Below are positions 18,413 through 26,631 of a stretch of DNA of 64,000 bases, in pieces. Each line of letters starts with the position of its first letter. Position 1 is the first letter of the stretch. The stretch comes from JBGMEA01 sp963674555 (GTDB taxonomy: Bacteria > Bacillota > Clostridia > Eubacteriales > Anaerofustaceae), in NCBI GenBank assembly GCA_963674555.1, contig OY771429.1, positions 1,488,001 through 1,552,000 of the forward strand, written 5' to 3'. The notes below the pieces were generated by a model that was not told the DNA's origin, made no database searches, and saw nothing but the letters and a program-made list of their open reading frames with translations. Position numbers and translations under genes: made by a program.

Positions 18413-18874
18413 TTATTCTAAGTTCCCTTCTTTTAAATAAGTATCAAGCAGATCGCAAACATATTCCACATAAGTCGCGCACGGTTTCATTTTATAAAAC
18501 CCGTCCGCATCCATCATATCTTCTTCAGCATTATCTACCGTTTCTTGCGCACTTACTTTCAGATAACTGCAATCCATAGATCCGAATTTGTCTTTGAATT
18601 CGTCCACAAACATTTGAACGATGTTGTAAAACGCTTTTTTTTCTTCGGCACTGGATTCACATGTAAAGCCGTCCATCAGTCCGAGCACCATGATAGCACC
18701 CGTCAATACACCGCATATGCCTTGCATCCCAGCGATCCCTCCGCCGAAAGGAGATGACAATCTTACCGCTGTGTCAGAATCCAATCCGGTCAGATCGTTG
18801 AATGCACAAAAGACGGATTGCGCGCAACTGCATCCTTTTTTATAATTTTCAATAGCTGATTCTTTGTGGCTCAT
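18413..18874 (-). CDS. C_GCAxxG_C_C family redox protein
   Basis: About 153 residues. The signature GCSCAQSVFCAF, then FGGGIAGMQGICGVLTGAIMVLG, defines the C-GCAxxG-C-C family, small cysteine-rich proteins of anaerobes believed to bind a metal or take part in redox chemistry. Further cysteines occur at MDCSYLK and KPCATYVEYVCDLL. The start at 18874 is chosen because AAGGAAG precedes it; an in-frame ATG 18 bases upstream is the alternative. It is a monocistronic leftward unit; the partner is unknown. Confidence 0.82.
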   Translation of the reverse strand: MSHKESAIENYKKGCSCAQSVFCAFNDLTGLDSDTAVRLSSPFGGGIAGMQGICGVLTGAIMVLGLMDGFTCESSAEEKKAFYNIVQMFVDEFKDKFGSMDCSYLKVSAQETVDNAEEDMMDADGFYKMKPCATYVEYVCDLLDTYLKEGNLE

Positions 18875-18972
18875 ATTATTTCTTCCTTTCATCGTTTCTT
18901 ATCGTGATCGATCCGTGCAGTCCTTTTCTTATCTTACTGTTATTGTATCATATTCATTTACAGTTCAAAATA

Positions 18973-19962
18973 TTACAGTCCGTTGACGATGTTTATCGGA
19001 CGTTTGCCTTCCGCCACGGCTATGATGTTGCTCCACGTCGTTGAATGCATTTTTTGTAATGCTTGCAGACTGCCGCCCGCTGTGTGCGGCGTGAACAACA
19101 CTTTGTATCTGCATTCTTCGGGGAGTGATAACAACGGGTTATCCGCTAAGACAGGCTCGGGATAAAGCGTATCCAGTCCCGCGCCCGCGATCGTACCGTT
19201 TATCAACGCATCGACCAGATCTTCCTGTACAACGATCTCTCCTCGCGCAGTATTGATGAGCAGCGCGCTCGGTTTCATCATAGCGAACTTCTTTTTATCG
19301 ATAAAGCCTATCGTTTTCGGTGTTACGGGTAAATGCAAACTGATGATATCGCATTCTTTTATGATCTCATCAGCTTCACGATACGTAACCCCGAGTGTCT
19401 TTTCTTTTTCTTCGTCTCTTTTGATATCGTAATAACTGATCTCGCATCCGAACGCTCTTAGGCGCTGCGCCGTTTCTTTAGCGATCATCCCGAAACCGAT
19501 GAGTCCCACATGACACGAAGAAAGTTCAGGGAGACCCTCCATGATAAAAGCGCCTTTCGCTTGTATCTGACGACCCGTACGCACCATCATATCGCCTTCA
19601 AGCAGACGTTTGTGAACAGCCAACATCAGCATGATGGCATGTTCGGCAACGCATACCGCATTTGCTGCGGCGTTGTTGCAAACGAATATCCCGCGTTCTT
19701 TCGCCGCTTGAAGATCGATCTTATTGAAACCGACCCCTTCCGAATGTATCAATTTTAAATGAGGCATACCTTCGATGAGTTTTCGGCTGACTTCCTGGAT
19801 CGCATCCGCGAAAATGAAATCCGCATCGAAAGCGCGCTCCAGTATGTCTTCATCTGTTTGAAGTTCTTCCGCGAAGATCAATTCAAAATCTTCCGGCAAC
19901 GTCGTTAAATCAAAAAAACGTTTGACGCGTTTTTGAGAGGTCAAGATCAATATTTTGCTCAT
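18973..19962 (-). CDS. D-2-hydroxyacid dehydrogenase
   Basis: 329 residues, full-length member of the D-isomer-specific 2-hydroxyacid dehydrogenases. Seen: cofactor motif GLIGFGMIAKETAQRL, the catalytic Arg in INTARGEIVVQEDLVDAL, Glu in LDTLYPEPVLADNPLLSL and His in LFTPHTAGGSLQAL. The Asp about 18 residues past the glycine motif (SYYDIKRDE) predicts NAD rather than NADP. The substrate cannot be assigned. It has its own promoter (20009-20036) on the minus strand. Confidence 0.92.
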   Translation of the reverse strand: MSKILILTSQKRVKRFFDLTTLPEDFELIFAEELQTDEDILERAFDADFIFADAIQEVSRKLIEGMPHLKLIHSEGVGFNKIDLQAAKERGIFVCNNAAANAVCVAEHAIMLMLAVHKRLLEGDMMVRTGRQIQAKGAFIMEGLPELSSCHVGLIGFGMIAKETAQRLRAFGCEISYYDIKRDEEKEKTLGVTYREADEIIKECDIISLHLPVTPKTIGFIDKKKFAMMKPSALLINTARGEIVVQEDLVDALINGTIAGAGLDTLYPEPVLADNPLLSLPEECRYKVLFTPHTAGGSLQALQKMHSTTWSNIIAVAEGKRPINIVNGL

Positions 19963-20008
19963 AGTGTACCTTTCCCGATCCTATGACGGATCTGTTGTTC
20001 TACATTCT

Positions 20009-20036
20009 ATTATATACGCACCGAAGTGAAAATCAA
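20009..20036 (-). promoter_or_regulatory. Candidate promoter of the 2-hydroxyacid dehydrogenase
   Basis: Read leftward: TTGATT (20036-20031), 16-bp spacer, TATAAT (20014-20009). This is 47 bp ahead of the start codon at 19962. Confidence 0.55.
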
Positions 20037-20174
20037 TAGACGCTATTTAAATATGGCGCAGTAGCACCGATCGCCTGTAAGATGATCTGAAGTTGAAACA
20101 TTGATCCGCCCACGGACATTCTTAGATGATGAACGTTTTATAAAGAAAATGTGCGTAGCCTATGCGGTTTTTTT
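20037..20174 (+). other. Gene-free stretch, possible small RNA with terminator-like end
   Basis: The stretch 19963-20297 contains no gene. Bases about 20145-20175 include GCGTA/TATGC followed by a run of nine or more T, an intrinsic-terminator-like end with no gene in front of it. That leaves room for a short non-coding transcript. No known RNA family was recognised. Confidence 0.3.
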
Positions 20175-20204
20175 TTGATATGCCGCTTTGAACTGTGCTA
20201 TAAT
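20175..20204 (+). promoter_or_regulatory. Candidate promoter of the zinc-ribbon gene
   Basis: TTGATA (20175-20180), 18-bp spacer, TATAAT (20199-20204), 93 bp ahead of the GTG start at 20298. Confidence 0.6.
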
Positions 20205-20297
20205 AATTGCAAATATATGCACTTATCGCCGGTCATCGCAACGGAATGATCAATTTCGACTGTGCGATCAAATGAACGTTTATGAGGAGGAAAGAAA

Positions 20298-20807
20298 GTG
20301 AAATTTTGTAAGAACTGCGGAGCGCAAATGGAAGATGCCGCTAAATTCTGCCCGACATGCGGAACAGCTTCCGCAAGCAGCGCGGCACAACCGCAGAACG
20401 CAGCCCCTTATCAGCCACAAAACAATGCGAACGCATACCAACAGGCACCACCCCCACCGCAGAATCAGCAGCAATACCAACAACAATATCAGCAACAGCC
20501 ACCCAATCAACAGTATCGAACGTACCAACCGCCGTATCAAAACGCAAGCGGAAAGATGAACGTATTCGCGATCATCGGATTTTTGGCATCGCTCTTGGCG
20601 GGTGCTGCATTTTTCTTTGTCGGTTACAGTATTGAGATCGGTGCCGTCGCTTTGGTCTTATCGATCATCGGCGCCGTACAAGCCCGAAGAAGGTATCAAA
20701 AAGGCAGAGGTTTGGCGAAGCTGGGTATTTTCTTTAGTATCGTTGTTATCGTGGGTACGATCGCTTATATCGCATATTGGATGTATATTTACGCTAATTG
20801 GTACTAA
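20298..20807 (+). CDS. Zinc-ribbon membrane protein with Gln/Pro-rich linker
   Basis: 169 residues. An N-terminal zinc ribbon (CKNCGAQ then CPTCGTA, four cysteines) is followed by a Gln/Pro/Tyr-rich linker at about 32-85 and two membrane helices of DUF4190-like character (MNVFAIIGFLASLLAGAAFF; ALVLSIIGAVQARRRYQKGRGLAKLGIFFS). The start is GTG, preceded by the strong site GAGGAGGAAAG. The next gene is a shorter homologue, so this is a tandem duplication. The role is unknown; such proteins are common in Firmicutes and may sense or organise membrane partners. Confidence 0.8.
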   Translation: MKFCKNCGAQMEDAAKFCPTCGTASASSAAQPQNAAPYQPQNNANAYQQAPPPPQNQQQYQQQYQQQPPNQQYRTYQPPYQNASGKMNVFAIIGFLASLLAGAAFFFVGYSIEIGAVALVLSIIGAVQARRRYQKGRGLAKLGIFFSIVVIVGTIAYIAYWMYIYANWY

Positions 20808-20847
20808 TAAGCAGATCTTCGGATCATCTATCGTTTTAAAAATAATA

Positions 20848-20880
20848 AAAAATAAGACAAATCATTTGTCTTATTTTTTT
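20848..20880 (+). terminator. Intrinsic terminator
   Basis: AAATAAGACAAAT pairs with ATTTGTCTTATTT and is followed by T residues. Confidence 0.8.
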
Positions 20881-21019
20881 ATACCCTATCGAAAAATATG
20901 GTATAATGAATGCAATAAAATAGCACATTCAGAGAATCGTATACCATTTGTGCAGAAAAAGTACCGTTATGCATCGATATGAACCGATCATGTAATAAAG
21001 ATTTTCAGGAGGAACGAAA

Positions 21020-21421
21020 TTGAATTATTGTAAAAATTGCGGAACAGAAGTAGAAGAAGGCGGCAAATTTTGTCCGAATTGCGGCACATCGATCGATTTG
21101 CTGAGCCAGCCTTCAATGATCATCGATCAGATGGATCATCCGAAAAATCCAAGCCCTTACAATGACCCTGAAAGAAGCTATCAAGCGACAAGCACAAAAG
21201 GTTCGATGAACGGACTTGCGATCGGCGGCTTTGTTGCCAGCTTGATCGGGATCATCGTTGCGGCCGCTATTGCGGGAACTGTGGGATTGGTTTTATCCCT
21301 GATCGGGTACAAACAGGTCAAAGAACGCAATCAATCGGGTAAGGGACTTGCGCTCGCCGGCATCATCATCGGTGCGGTCGATATCGTATTCGGTATTTGG
21401 TATATTTGGGCTATGTCTTAA
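21020..21421 (+). CDS. Zinc-ribbon DUF4190-like membrane protein
   Basis: 133 residues, a shorter paralogue of the gene at 20298. The zinc ribbon has CKNCGTE and CPNCGTS. The linker is short, and two membrane helices surround the loop SLIGYKQVKERNQSGKGLALAGI, the DUF4190 signature. The start is TTG at 21020 after CAGGAGGAACG; no ATG fits. It is separated from its paralogue by a terminator, so each is its own unit. Function unknown. Confidence 0.8.
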   Translation: MNYCKNCGTEVEEGGKFCPNCGTSIDLLSQPSMIIDQMDHPKNPSPYNDPERSYQATSTKGSMNGLAIGGFVASLIGIIVAAAIAGTVGLVLSLIGYKQVKERNQSGKGLALAGIIIGAVDIVFGIWYIWAMS

Positions 21422-21521
21422 AAATAAAATAATGTCAAGGATCTTTGCCCGAAGTTTTACTCTAACGGCGAAAGATACACTTGAACATTGTTTGAAAAGT
21501 ATGACATTCAATATTCCTTTT

Positions 21522-21557
21522 AAAATAAAGAAAAATGCATTTTTTTCTTTATTTTTA
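21522..21557. terminator. Intrinsic terminator
   Basis: AAAATAAAGAAAAA, loop, then TTTTTTCTTTATTTT. It is likely used by both the rightward zinc-ribbon gene and the leftward UPF0280 gene. Confidence 0.65.
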
Positions 21558-21592
21558 TTCTATTTGATTGTATAATAGATGAACATAACTTT

Positions 21593-22303
21593 TTAGACTA
21601 ATTCAATATCTCCGCAGATACCCATTTTATCTTCGATAATGACGATCACGCCGGTTATCCCTTTGATGGACATCGCGCGGTCGATAGCGGAAGATATGTC
21701 CGAAGCGGAGCGGACATCGTTACAGATACTTGTTGCTGCGGCATCGGCAAGAAACGCGTTTTCGGAAATGATCGTTACCGCGTCTGCCTTACCGAAGCTA
21801 AGCGAATGTCCGAATGTGCCCGATGAAGAACAGATACTCAAAGGGGACTTCTCGGGGCTGATAGCGACCTTGATCTTATCTTTGAATTTGTTTTCTCCCG
21901 CATAGACGGAAACAACGCGCGGGCGATCCGTTTTCAAATAGAGATCTCCGCCGTTTTCGATCAAAAGATTTTTAGAAAGATGTCCGATCTTTTCAGCCAA
22001 CATTTGACTGAAAGCACCCGCCACGGCAGCCATCGGACCGACATTACAACTTAATGCGGCAATAGCCATCCTGACAGCGATCTGCGGAGCGGTTTCCGAT
22101 AATGTAATCGGTTCCAATGAAGATTGAAACGCAGGGTCGAGCGCGATATACGCTTCGAGTTCACGTCGAAATTGCGTGACGGCATCAAGAGATTCTTTGT
22201 AAAGATCGCGATCCGCGCCGATATAAAGATCCGTCTCTTTTAAGACAACTCTGAAATATACGAGATCATCGGCATGCATGGATCTTCTGTAACTTCTTTC
22301 CAT
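21593..22303 (-). CDS. UPF0280 family protein (ApbE-like fold)
   Basis: 236 residues, full length. UPF0280 proteins are distant relatives of the FAD:protein FMN transferase ApbE. Seen: the start RSYRRSMHADDLVYFRVV, NVGPMAAVAGAFSQ, NLLIENGGDLYL with the ENGGD core shared with ApbE, and the metal-site region SSGTFGHSLSFGKADAVTI. Whether it transfers FMN is not known. In this window a flavin-accepting SGAT protein is encoded at 12786, which makes a link possible but unproven. It is divergent from the acs operon, with a 303-bp gap between. Confidence 0.85.
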   Translation of the reverse strand: MERSYRRSMHADDLVYFRVVLKETDLYIGADRDLYKESLDAVTQFRRELEAYIALDPAFQSSLEPITLSETAPQIAVRMAIAALSCNVGPMAAVAGAFSQMLAEKIGHLSKNLLIENGGDLYLKTDRPRVVSVYAGENKFKDKIKVAISPEKSPLSICSSSGTFGHSLSFGKADAVTIISENAFLADAAATSICNDVRSASDISSAIDRAMSIKGITGVIVIIEDKMGICGDIELV

Positions 22304-22473
22304 AATAACAAGTACTTTCCGCGGGCCGTTTTACAGCGGCTCCGACAATGATAAATCAAATAAATTTCATATCAGGTTATAGTTGATAACGTCATTATAT
22401 CAAATGATGCGCGTGAATCAATCTTTTTATGTGAAATGCCTAAAGCGGGTGAAGTGTGATATAACGATTCGTA

Positions 22474-22503
22474 TTGCAATATGGATAGGAAAAGATATAT
22501 AAT
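22474..22503 (+). promoter_or_regulatory. Candidate promoter of the acs operon
   Basis: In the 303-bp gap before the CooC-type gene, TTGCAA (22474-22479) and TATAAT (22498-22503) are 18 bp apart. Downstream, 22511-22536 carries the inverted repeat CCGGT...ACCGG. A second TATAAT occurs near 22557. The repeat may be an operator or leader hairpin. Confidence 0.5.
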
Positions 22504-22606
22504 ATTTCTACCGGTACAGGCTTAAAACAGACCGGATATAGCATAGAAGTGTCCTTTATAATAATTAGGGACCATCAATATACAGTTTTTTAAAGGAGAT
22601 ATCGAT

Positions 22607-23377
22607 ATGACCTATACGATAGCTGTCGCCGGAAAAGGCGGAACAGGTAAAACGACTACTTGCGGAATGATCATAGATTACTTATCAAAAACAGGCAAAG
22701 AGCCGATTTTAGCCGTCGACGCGGACGCCAATTCCAATTTGAATGAAGTATTGGGTGTCGATATCGAAACGACCATCGGCGCGATAAGAGAAGAAGTTTT
22801 GCGCGCGGAATTAGCCGAAGACAATCCGATCCCGGCAGGGGTCTCAAAAATGGATTATCTGAATTATAAATTTAACAACGCACTCATTGAAACAGACGAC
22901 TACGATATGTTGGTTATGGGCAGAACACAAGGCGAAGGATGTTATTGCTATGTGAACGGTATGTTAAAGACACAGATATCGAAATTCTCAGGCAATTACA
23001 GATTCGTCGTCGTGGACAATGAAGCGGGTATGGAACACATCAGCCGCGGTATTTTGCCGCATGTTGACACGGTGTTGCTCGTAAGTGATTGCTCTCGCAG
23101 AGGGATACAGGCGGTCGGTCGTATAGCGCGTTTGATCGTTGAACTGAATATCAAAGCGAAAAACGTGAAATTGATCGTCAACAAAGCGCCCGAAGGGGTG
23201 CTTAGCGACGGGATCAAAGAAGAGATCGCGTTGCAGGAACTGGACTTGATCGGCGTTATACCGCAAGATCCGATGATCTTCGAATACGACAGTGAAGGAA
23301 AGCCGACAGCGCTGCTTCCCGAAGATGCCGTATCGAAAGTCGCTTTAAGGGAAATTATGGACAAACTCGGTATTTGA
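22607..23377 (+). CDS. cooC: CooC/AcsF-type nickel-insertion ATPase
   Basis: 256 residues, MinD/Mrp-type P-loop ATPase. The deviant Walker A GKGGTGKTTTCG lies at residues 8-19, followed by ILAVDADANSNLNEVLG. A CxC element (EGCYCYVNG) is the metal-binding pair characteristic of CooC-type maturation factors, which use ATP to load nickel into CO dehydrogenase or acetyl-CoA synthase. VVVDNEAGMEHISRGIL is the family's Walker B/switch region. It is the first gene of the acs operon, 66 bp ahead of acsD, with AAAGGAGAT before the ATG. In acetogens this gene is also called acsF; which enzyme it serves cannot be told from sequence. Confidence 0.9.
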   Translation: MTYTIAVAGKGGTGKTTTCGMIIDYLSKTGKEPILAVDADANSNLNEVLGVDIETTIGAIREEVLRAELAEDNPIPAGVSKMDYLNYKFNNALIETDDYDMLVMGRTQGEGCYCYVNGMLKTQISKFSGNYRFVVVDNEAGMEHISRGILPHVDTVLLVSDCSRRGIQAVGRIARLIVELNIKAKNVKLIVNKAPEGVLSDGIKEEIALQELDLIGVIPQDPMIFEYDSEGKPTALLPEDAVSKVALREIMDKLGI

Positions 23378-23442
23378 CCGCTCGGTTTGTTTTTAATTAT
23401 TAAATATTATACAATCATTTTTTACAAGGAGGAGTATAAAAA

Positions 23443-24384
23443 ATGCCGTATAAAAAATCACCTCAAAAATTCAATGCTGCTATCGGAACAGTCGGAGTCG
23501 GCAGCGGTGATAAAGAAATCACTTTGGGAGGAGAAAACGTACTTCCATTTTATACATTTGACGGACCTATCGAGAACGCGCCGAAGATCGGCGTAGAGAT
23601 CTCGGATCTCGGAGTCGAAGGTTATTCGGAAGGGCTGAAAGAATTTTACGCGGGTGCGGAAACGATCGCGGACATCGCGAAAAAAGCCGCGACGATCGAA
23701 GGTGCGGATTTCATCTGTCTTCGATTTGAAGGCGCTGACCCGATCGGAGAAGACAGATCCGCGGATGAATGCGCGGCGATCGCAAAAGAAGTTGCCGATG
23801 CAGTGGATATGCCGATCATGATCGCAGGAAGTAAAAACGACGAAAAAGACGCGGTCTTATTTGAAAAAGTTGCGGGAGCATTGCAAGGTAAAAATGTTGC
23901 GATCTTATCCGCTAAAGAAGAAAATTATAAAGTAGTCGGAGCGGCGGCGGGTCTTGCGTATAATCAGATCGTCGGTTCGGAATCTTCAGTAGATATCAAC
24001 TTAGCGAAACAAATGAACGTATTGTTGACACAGCTTGGCGTTAATCCCGAAAGGATCGTGATGAACGTCGGTTCCGCAGCAGCGGGATACGGATTTGAAT
24101 ATGTGGCATCGACACTTGACCGTGTTAAACTTGCCGCACTTTCGCAAAACGACGCAATGTTGCAAATGCCGATCGTGACACCGGTCTCATTTGAAACATG
24201 GACTGTAAAAGAAGCTGTCATGCCTGAAGCGGACGCGCCCGAATGGGGCAATCAAGAGGACCGCGGGATCAATATGGAAGTTGTAACGGGCGTAGCTTGT
24301 TTGGCAGCCGGATCCGACGCGATCATTTTGAGACATCCGAAATCGATCGGGACCGTTTCAAAACTTGTTAAAGAATTAATGTAA
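23443..24384 (+). CDS. acsD: CO dehydrogenase/acetyl-CoA synthase delta subunit (corrinoid protein small subunit)
   Basis: 313 residues, close to the usual length. A TIM barrel that with AcsC forms the corrinoid iron-sulfur protein, carrying a methyl group on cobalt from methyl-tetrahydrofolate to acetyl-CoA synthase. Family segments are visible: IGTVGVGSGDKEITLGGENVLPFY, FICLRFEGADPIGEDRSA, PIMIAGSKNDEKDA and MNVGSAAAGYGFEYVAST. A strong AGGAGGAG site precedes the ATG. acsC follows after 30 bp. Present in acetogens, methanogens and relatives. Confidence 0.96.
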   Translation: MPYKKSPQKFNAAIGTVGVGSGDKEITLGGENVLPFYTFDGPIENAPKIGVEISDLGVEGYSEGLKEFYAGAETIADIAKKAATIEGADFICLRFEGADPIGEDRSADECAAIAKEVADAVDMPIMIAGSKNDEKDAVLFEKVAGALQGKNVAILSAKEENYKVVGAAAGLAYNQIVGSESSVDINLAKQMNVLLTQLGVNPERIVMNVGSAAAGYGFEYVASTLDRVKLAALSQNDAMLQMPIVTPVSFETWTVKEAVMPEADAPEWGNQEDRGINMEVVTGVACLAAGSDAIILRHPKSIGTVSKLVKELM

Positions 24385-24414
24385 TATAACGAATAAACTA
24401 TCGGAGGAGTAATC

Positions 24415-25764
24415 ATGGCACTTAATGGTCTTGAGATATTTAAAATAACCCCTAAAACAAATTGTAAAGAATGCGGGAATCCGACATGTATGGCGTTTGC
24501 GATGAAAGTTGCGCAAGGTTCTGTCGCGTTGGAAAAATGCCCGTATATCACAGATGACGTAAAACAACAATTATCGGACGCTACGGCACCGCCGATGAAG
24601 ACGATCAAAATAAAAGTCGGAGATACAGAGTATCAACTCGGAGGCGAAACCGTCCTCGCGAGACACGAAAAAACATTCGTGAGCAAAAACTTGTTTGCGG
24701 TTTCGGTATGTAACGCTAACGATGATGCGTTCAACGATGCGGTATTCGCACAAGTTGAAGCGATCGATTACGAACGAATCAGCGAAAGAATGTACATTGA
24801 ATTTATTTATGTCAATTATGTACCTGCTAAAGATAAAGACAAATTCATAAGCTTGGTCGAAAGAGCAAGCAAAACGGGACGCGGCATGATCTTGGGTTGT
24901 AAAGACCCGGCAGTCGCAAAAGAAGCGCTTGAGATCGCGAAAGAAAACAATCCGATCATCAACGGCGCTGACGCAGATAATTACGAAGCAATGAATGACC
25001 TTGCCAAAGAATACGGCGTAGTACTGTGCGTAAACGGAAAAGACATCGACGAATTGTACGAAACAGTCGGAAAATTGGAAGGACTCGGAAATAAAAACAT
25101 GATCCTTAACGTAGGGATCGAATCGATCAAATCGGCCTTTGAAAACGCTGTTCAGATCAGACGCGCGGCTGTAAAAGGAAATGACCGTACATTCGGTTAT
25201 CCTTCATTGATCAACATCGAAAGACTCGGCGGAGGCGATCCGCTTATGGAAGCATCACTTGCTTCAATGTTCACGATGAAATACGGCTCTATCCTTGTAA
25301 TGGGCAACATGAGCTACGCGCAAGCGTTACCGTTATACGGACTTAGACAAAACATTTACACCGATCCGCAAAAACCGATGCGTGTTGAACCGGGTATCTA
25401 TCCGCTTAACGGCGCTGATGAAAACGCAGTATGCTGCTTGACGGTAGACTTTGCGCTTACATACTTTGTGGTATCCAGTGAGATCGAACGTTCAGGCGTT
25501 CCTGTTAATCTCTTACTGCCTGACGCAGGCGGATATTCCGTACTGACAGCTTGGGCCGCAGGTAAATTGAGCGCGTCCTCGATCGCGAAATTCTTCGAAG
25601 AACACGATATCGCGGGCAAGATCAAAAACAGAAAACTCGTATTGCCGGGTAAAGTTGCCGTACTAAAAGGTGAGATCGAAGAAAAACTTCCGGATTGGGA
25701 TATCCTCATCGGACCGAACGAAGCGATGCAACTTGTAAAATATCTTAAAGATCTCAGCGAATAA
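24415..25764 (+). CDS. acsC: CO dehydrogenase/acetyl-CoA synthase gamma subunit (corrinoid protein large subunit)
   Basis: 449 residues. The N-terminus has the [4Fe-4S] motif C17-x2-C20-x4-C25-x16-C42 (TNCKECGNPTCMAF...KCPYI), which keeps the cobalt reducible. The middle is a TIM barrel (FGYPSLINIERLGGGDPLMEAS, YGSILVMGNMSYAQALPLY). The C-terminal part (LLLPDAGGYSVLTAWAAGKL, then WDILIGPNEA) is the cobalamin-binding domain. Pairs with AcsD; receives methyl from AcsE and delivers it to AcsB. GGAGGAG precedes the ATG. Compact operon context. Confidence 0.96.
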   Translation: MALNGLEIFKITPKTNCKECGNPTCMAFAMKVAQGSVALEKCPYITDDVKQQLSDATAPPMKTIKIKVGDTEYQLGGETVLARHEKTFVSKNLFAVSVCNANDDAFNDAVFAQVEAIDYERISERMYIEFIYVNYVPAKDKDKFISLVERASKTGRGMILGCKDPAVAKEALEIAKENNPIINGADADNYEAMNDLAKEYGVVLCVNGKDIDELYETVGKLEGLGNKNMILNVGIESIKSAFENAVQIRRAAVKGNDRTFGYPSLINIERLGGGDPLMEASLASMFTMKYGSILVMGNMSYAQALPLYGLRQNIYTDPQKPMRVEPGIYPLNGADENAVCCLTVDFALTYFVVSSEIERSGVPVNLLLPDAGGYSVLTAWAAGKLSASSIAKFFEEHDIAGKIKNRKLVLPGKVAVLKGEIEEKLPDWDILIGPNEAMQLVKYLKDLSE

Positions 25765-25803
25765 ACATCCGTAAATATACAATAAACAACCAAGGAGAAT
25801 AAA

Positions 25804-26589
25804 ATGGGAAAATTTATTGCAATCGGCGAAAGGATCCATTGCATTTCGCCTACGATTAGAGTAGCATTCGACAATAAAGATCCGCAACCGATATTGGACC
25901 GCGCGGAAGAGCAGATCAAAGCGGGCGCAACATACCTTGACGTAAACATCGGGCCTGCGGAATCCAACGGCGAAGATTTGATGAAATGGGCCGTGCAATT
26001 ATTGCAGAATAAATTTGACAATGTTCCATTATGCCTTGATACGGCAAATAAAAAAGCGATAGAAGCGGGTATATCCGTGTACAATCGTGAAAAGGGAAAA
26101 CCGATCGTAAACTCTGCTGACGCGGGAGACAGGATCGAAAATATCGACCTTGCGGCCGCAAACGAAGCGATCGCTATTGCGCTTTGCGCCAAAGACGGTA
26201 TCCCGAGTGATAACGATGAGCGTATGCTGTATTGCCAAGAAATGCTTGAACGTGGACTTATGTTGGGTATGGACCCGACCGACCTTTGGTTCGATCCGTT
26301 GTTCTTAGTCATCAAAGGGATGCAAGACAAGCAGATGGAAGTTTTGGAAGCGATCAAAATGATGAGCGATATGGGACTCAATACGACCGGCGGATTATCA
26401 AACGTATCCAACGGTATGCCTAAGACGCTTCGACCGATCGTTGACTCAGCGATGATGGCGATGGCGATCACAAACGGATTGACTTCGGCGATCGTAAACC
26501 CGATAGACAAAAGATTGATGGAAACCGTAAAATCATGCGACATCATCAAAAACGAAGTATTATATGCTGATTCATTTTTAGAACTGTAA
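25804..26589 (+). CDS. acsE: 5-methyltetrahydrofolate:corrinoid/iron-sulfur protein methyltransferase
   Basis: 261 residues, matching AcsE (about 262 in Moorella). A pterin-binding TIM barrel that moves the methyl of CH3-tetrahydrofolate to Co(I) of the corrinoid protein. Signatures: GERIHCISPTIRVAF, GATYLDVNIGPAE (pterin-binding DVNxGP), PLCLDTANKKAIEAG, IVNSADAGDRIENI and NTTGGLSNVSNGMP, the last holding the conserved Asn that hydrogen-bonds N5. An AAGGAGA site precedes the ATG, 39 bp after acsC. Related to the MetH pterin domain, but length and neighbours settle AcsE. Confidence 0.96.
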   Translation: MGKFIAIGERIHCISPTIRVAFDNKDPQPILDRAEEQIKAGATYLDVNIGPAESNGEDLMKWAVQLLQNKFDNVPLCLDTANKKAIEAGISVYNREKGKPIVNSADAGDRIENIDLAAANEAIAIALCAKDGIPSDNDERMLYCQEMLERGLMLGMDPTDLWFDPLFLVIKGMQDKQMEVLEAIKMMSDMGLNTTGGLSNVSNGMPKTLRPIVDSAMMAMAITNGLTSAIVNPIDKRLMETVKSCDIIKNEVLYADSFLEL

Positions 26590-26631
26590 TGATTTAGCCT
26601 TTAAAAATTTAATATAAGAAAGGGGAATTAC

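Noticed and set aside
25398..26549. 383-residue minus-strand open frame over acsC and acsE
   Set aside because: It is a shadow of two well-conserved genes, Ser/Ile-rich and without a ribosome binding site.
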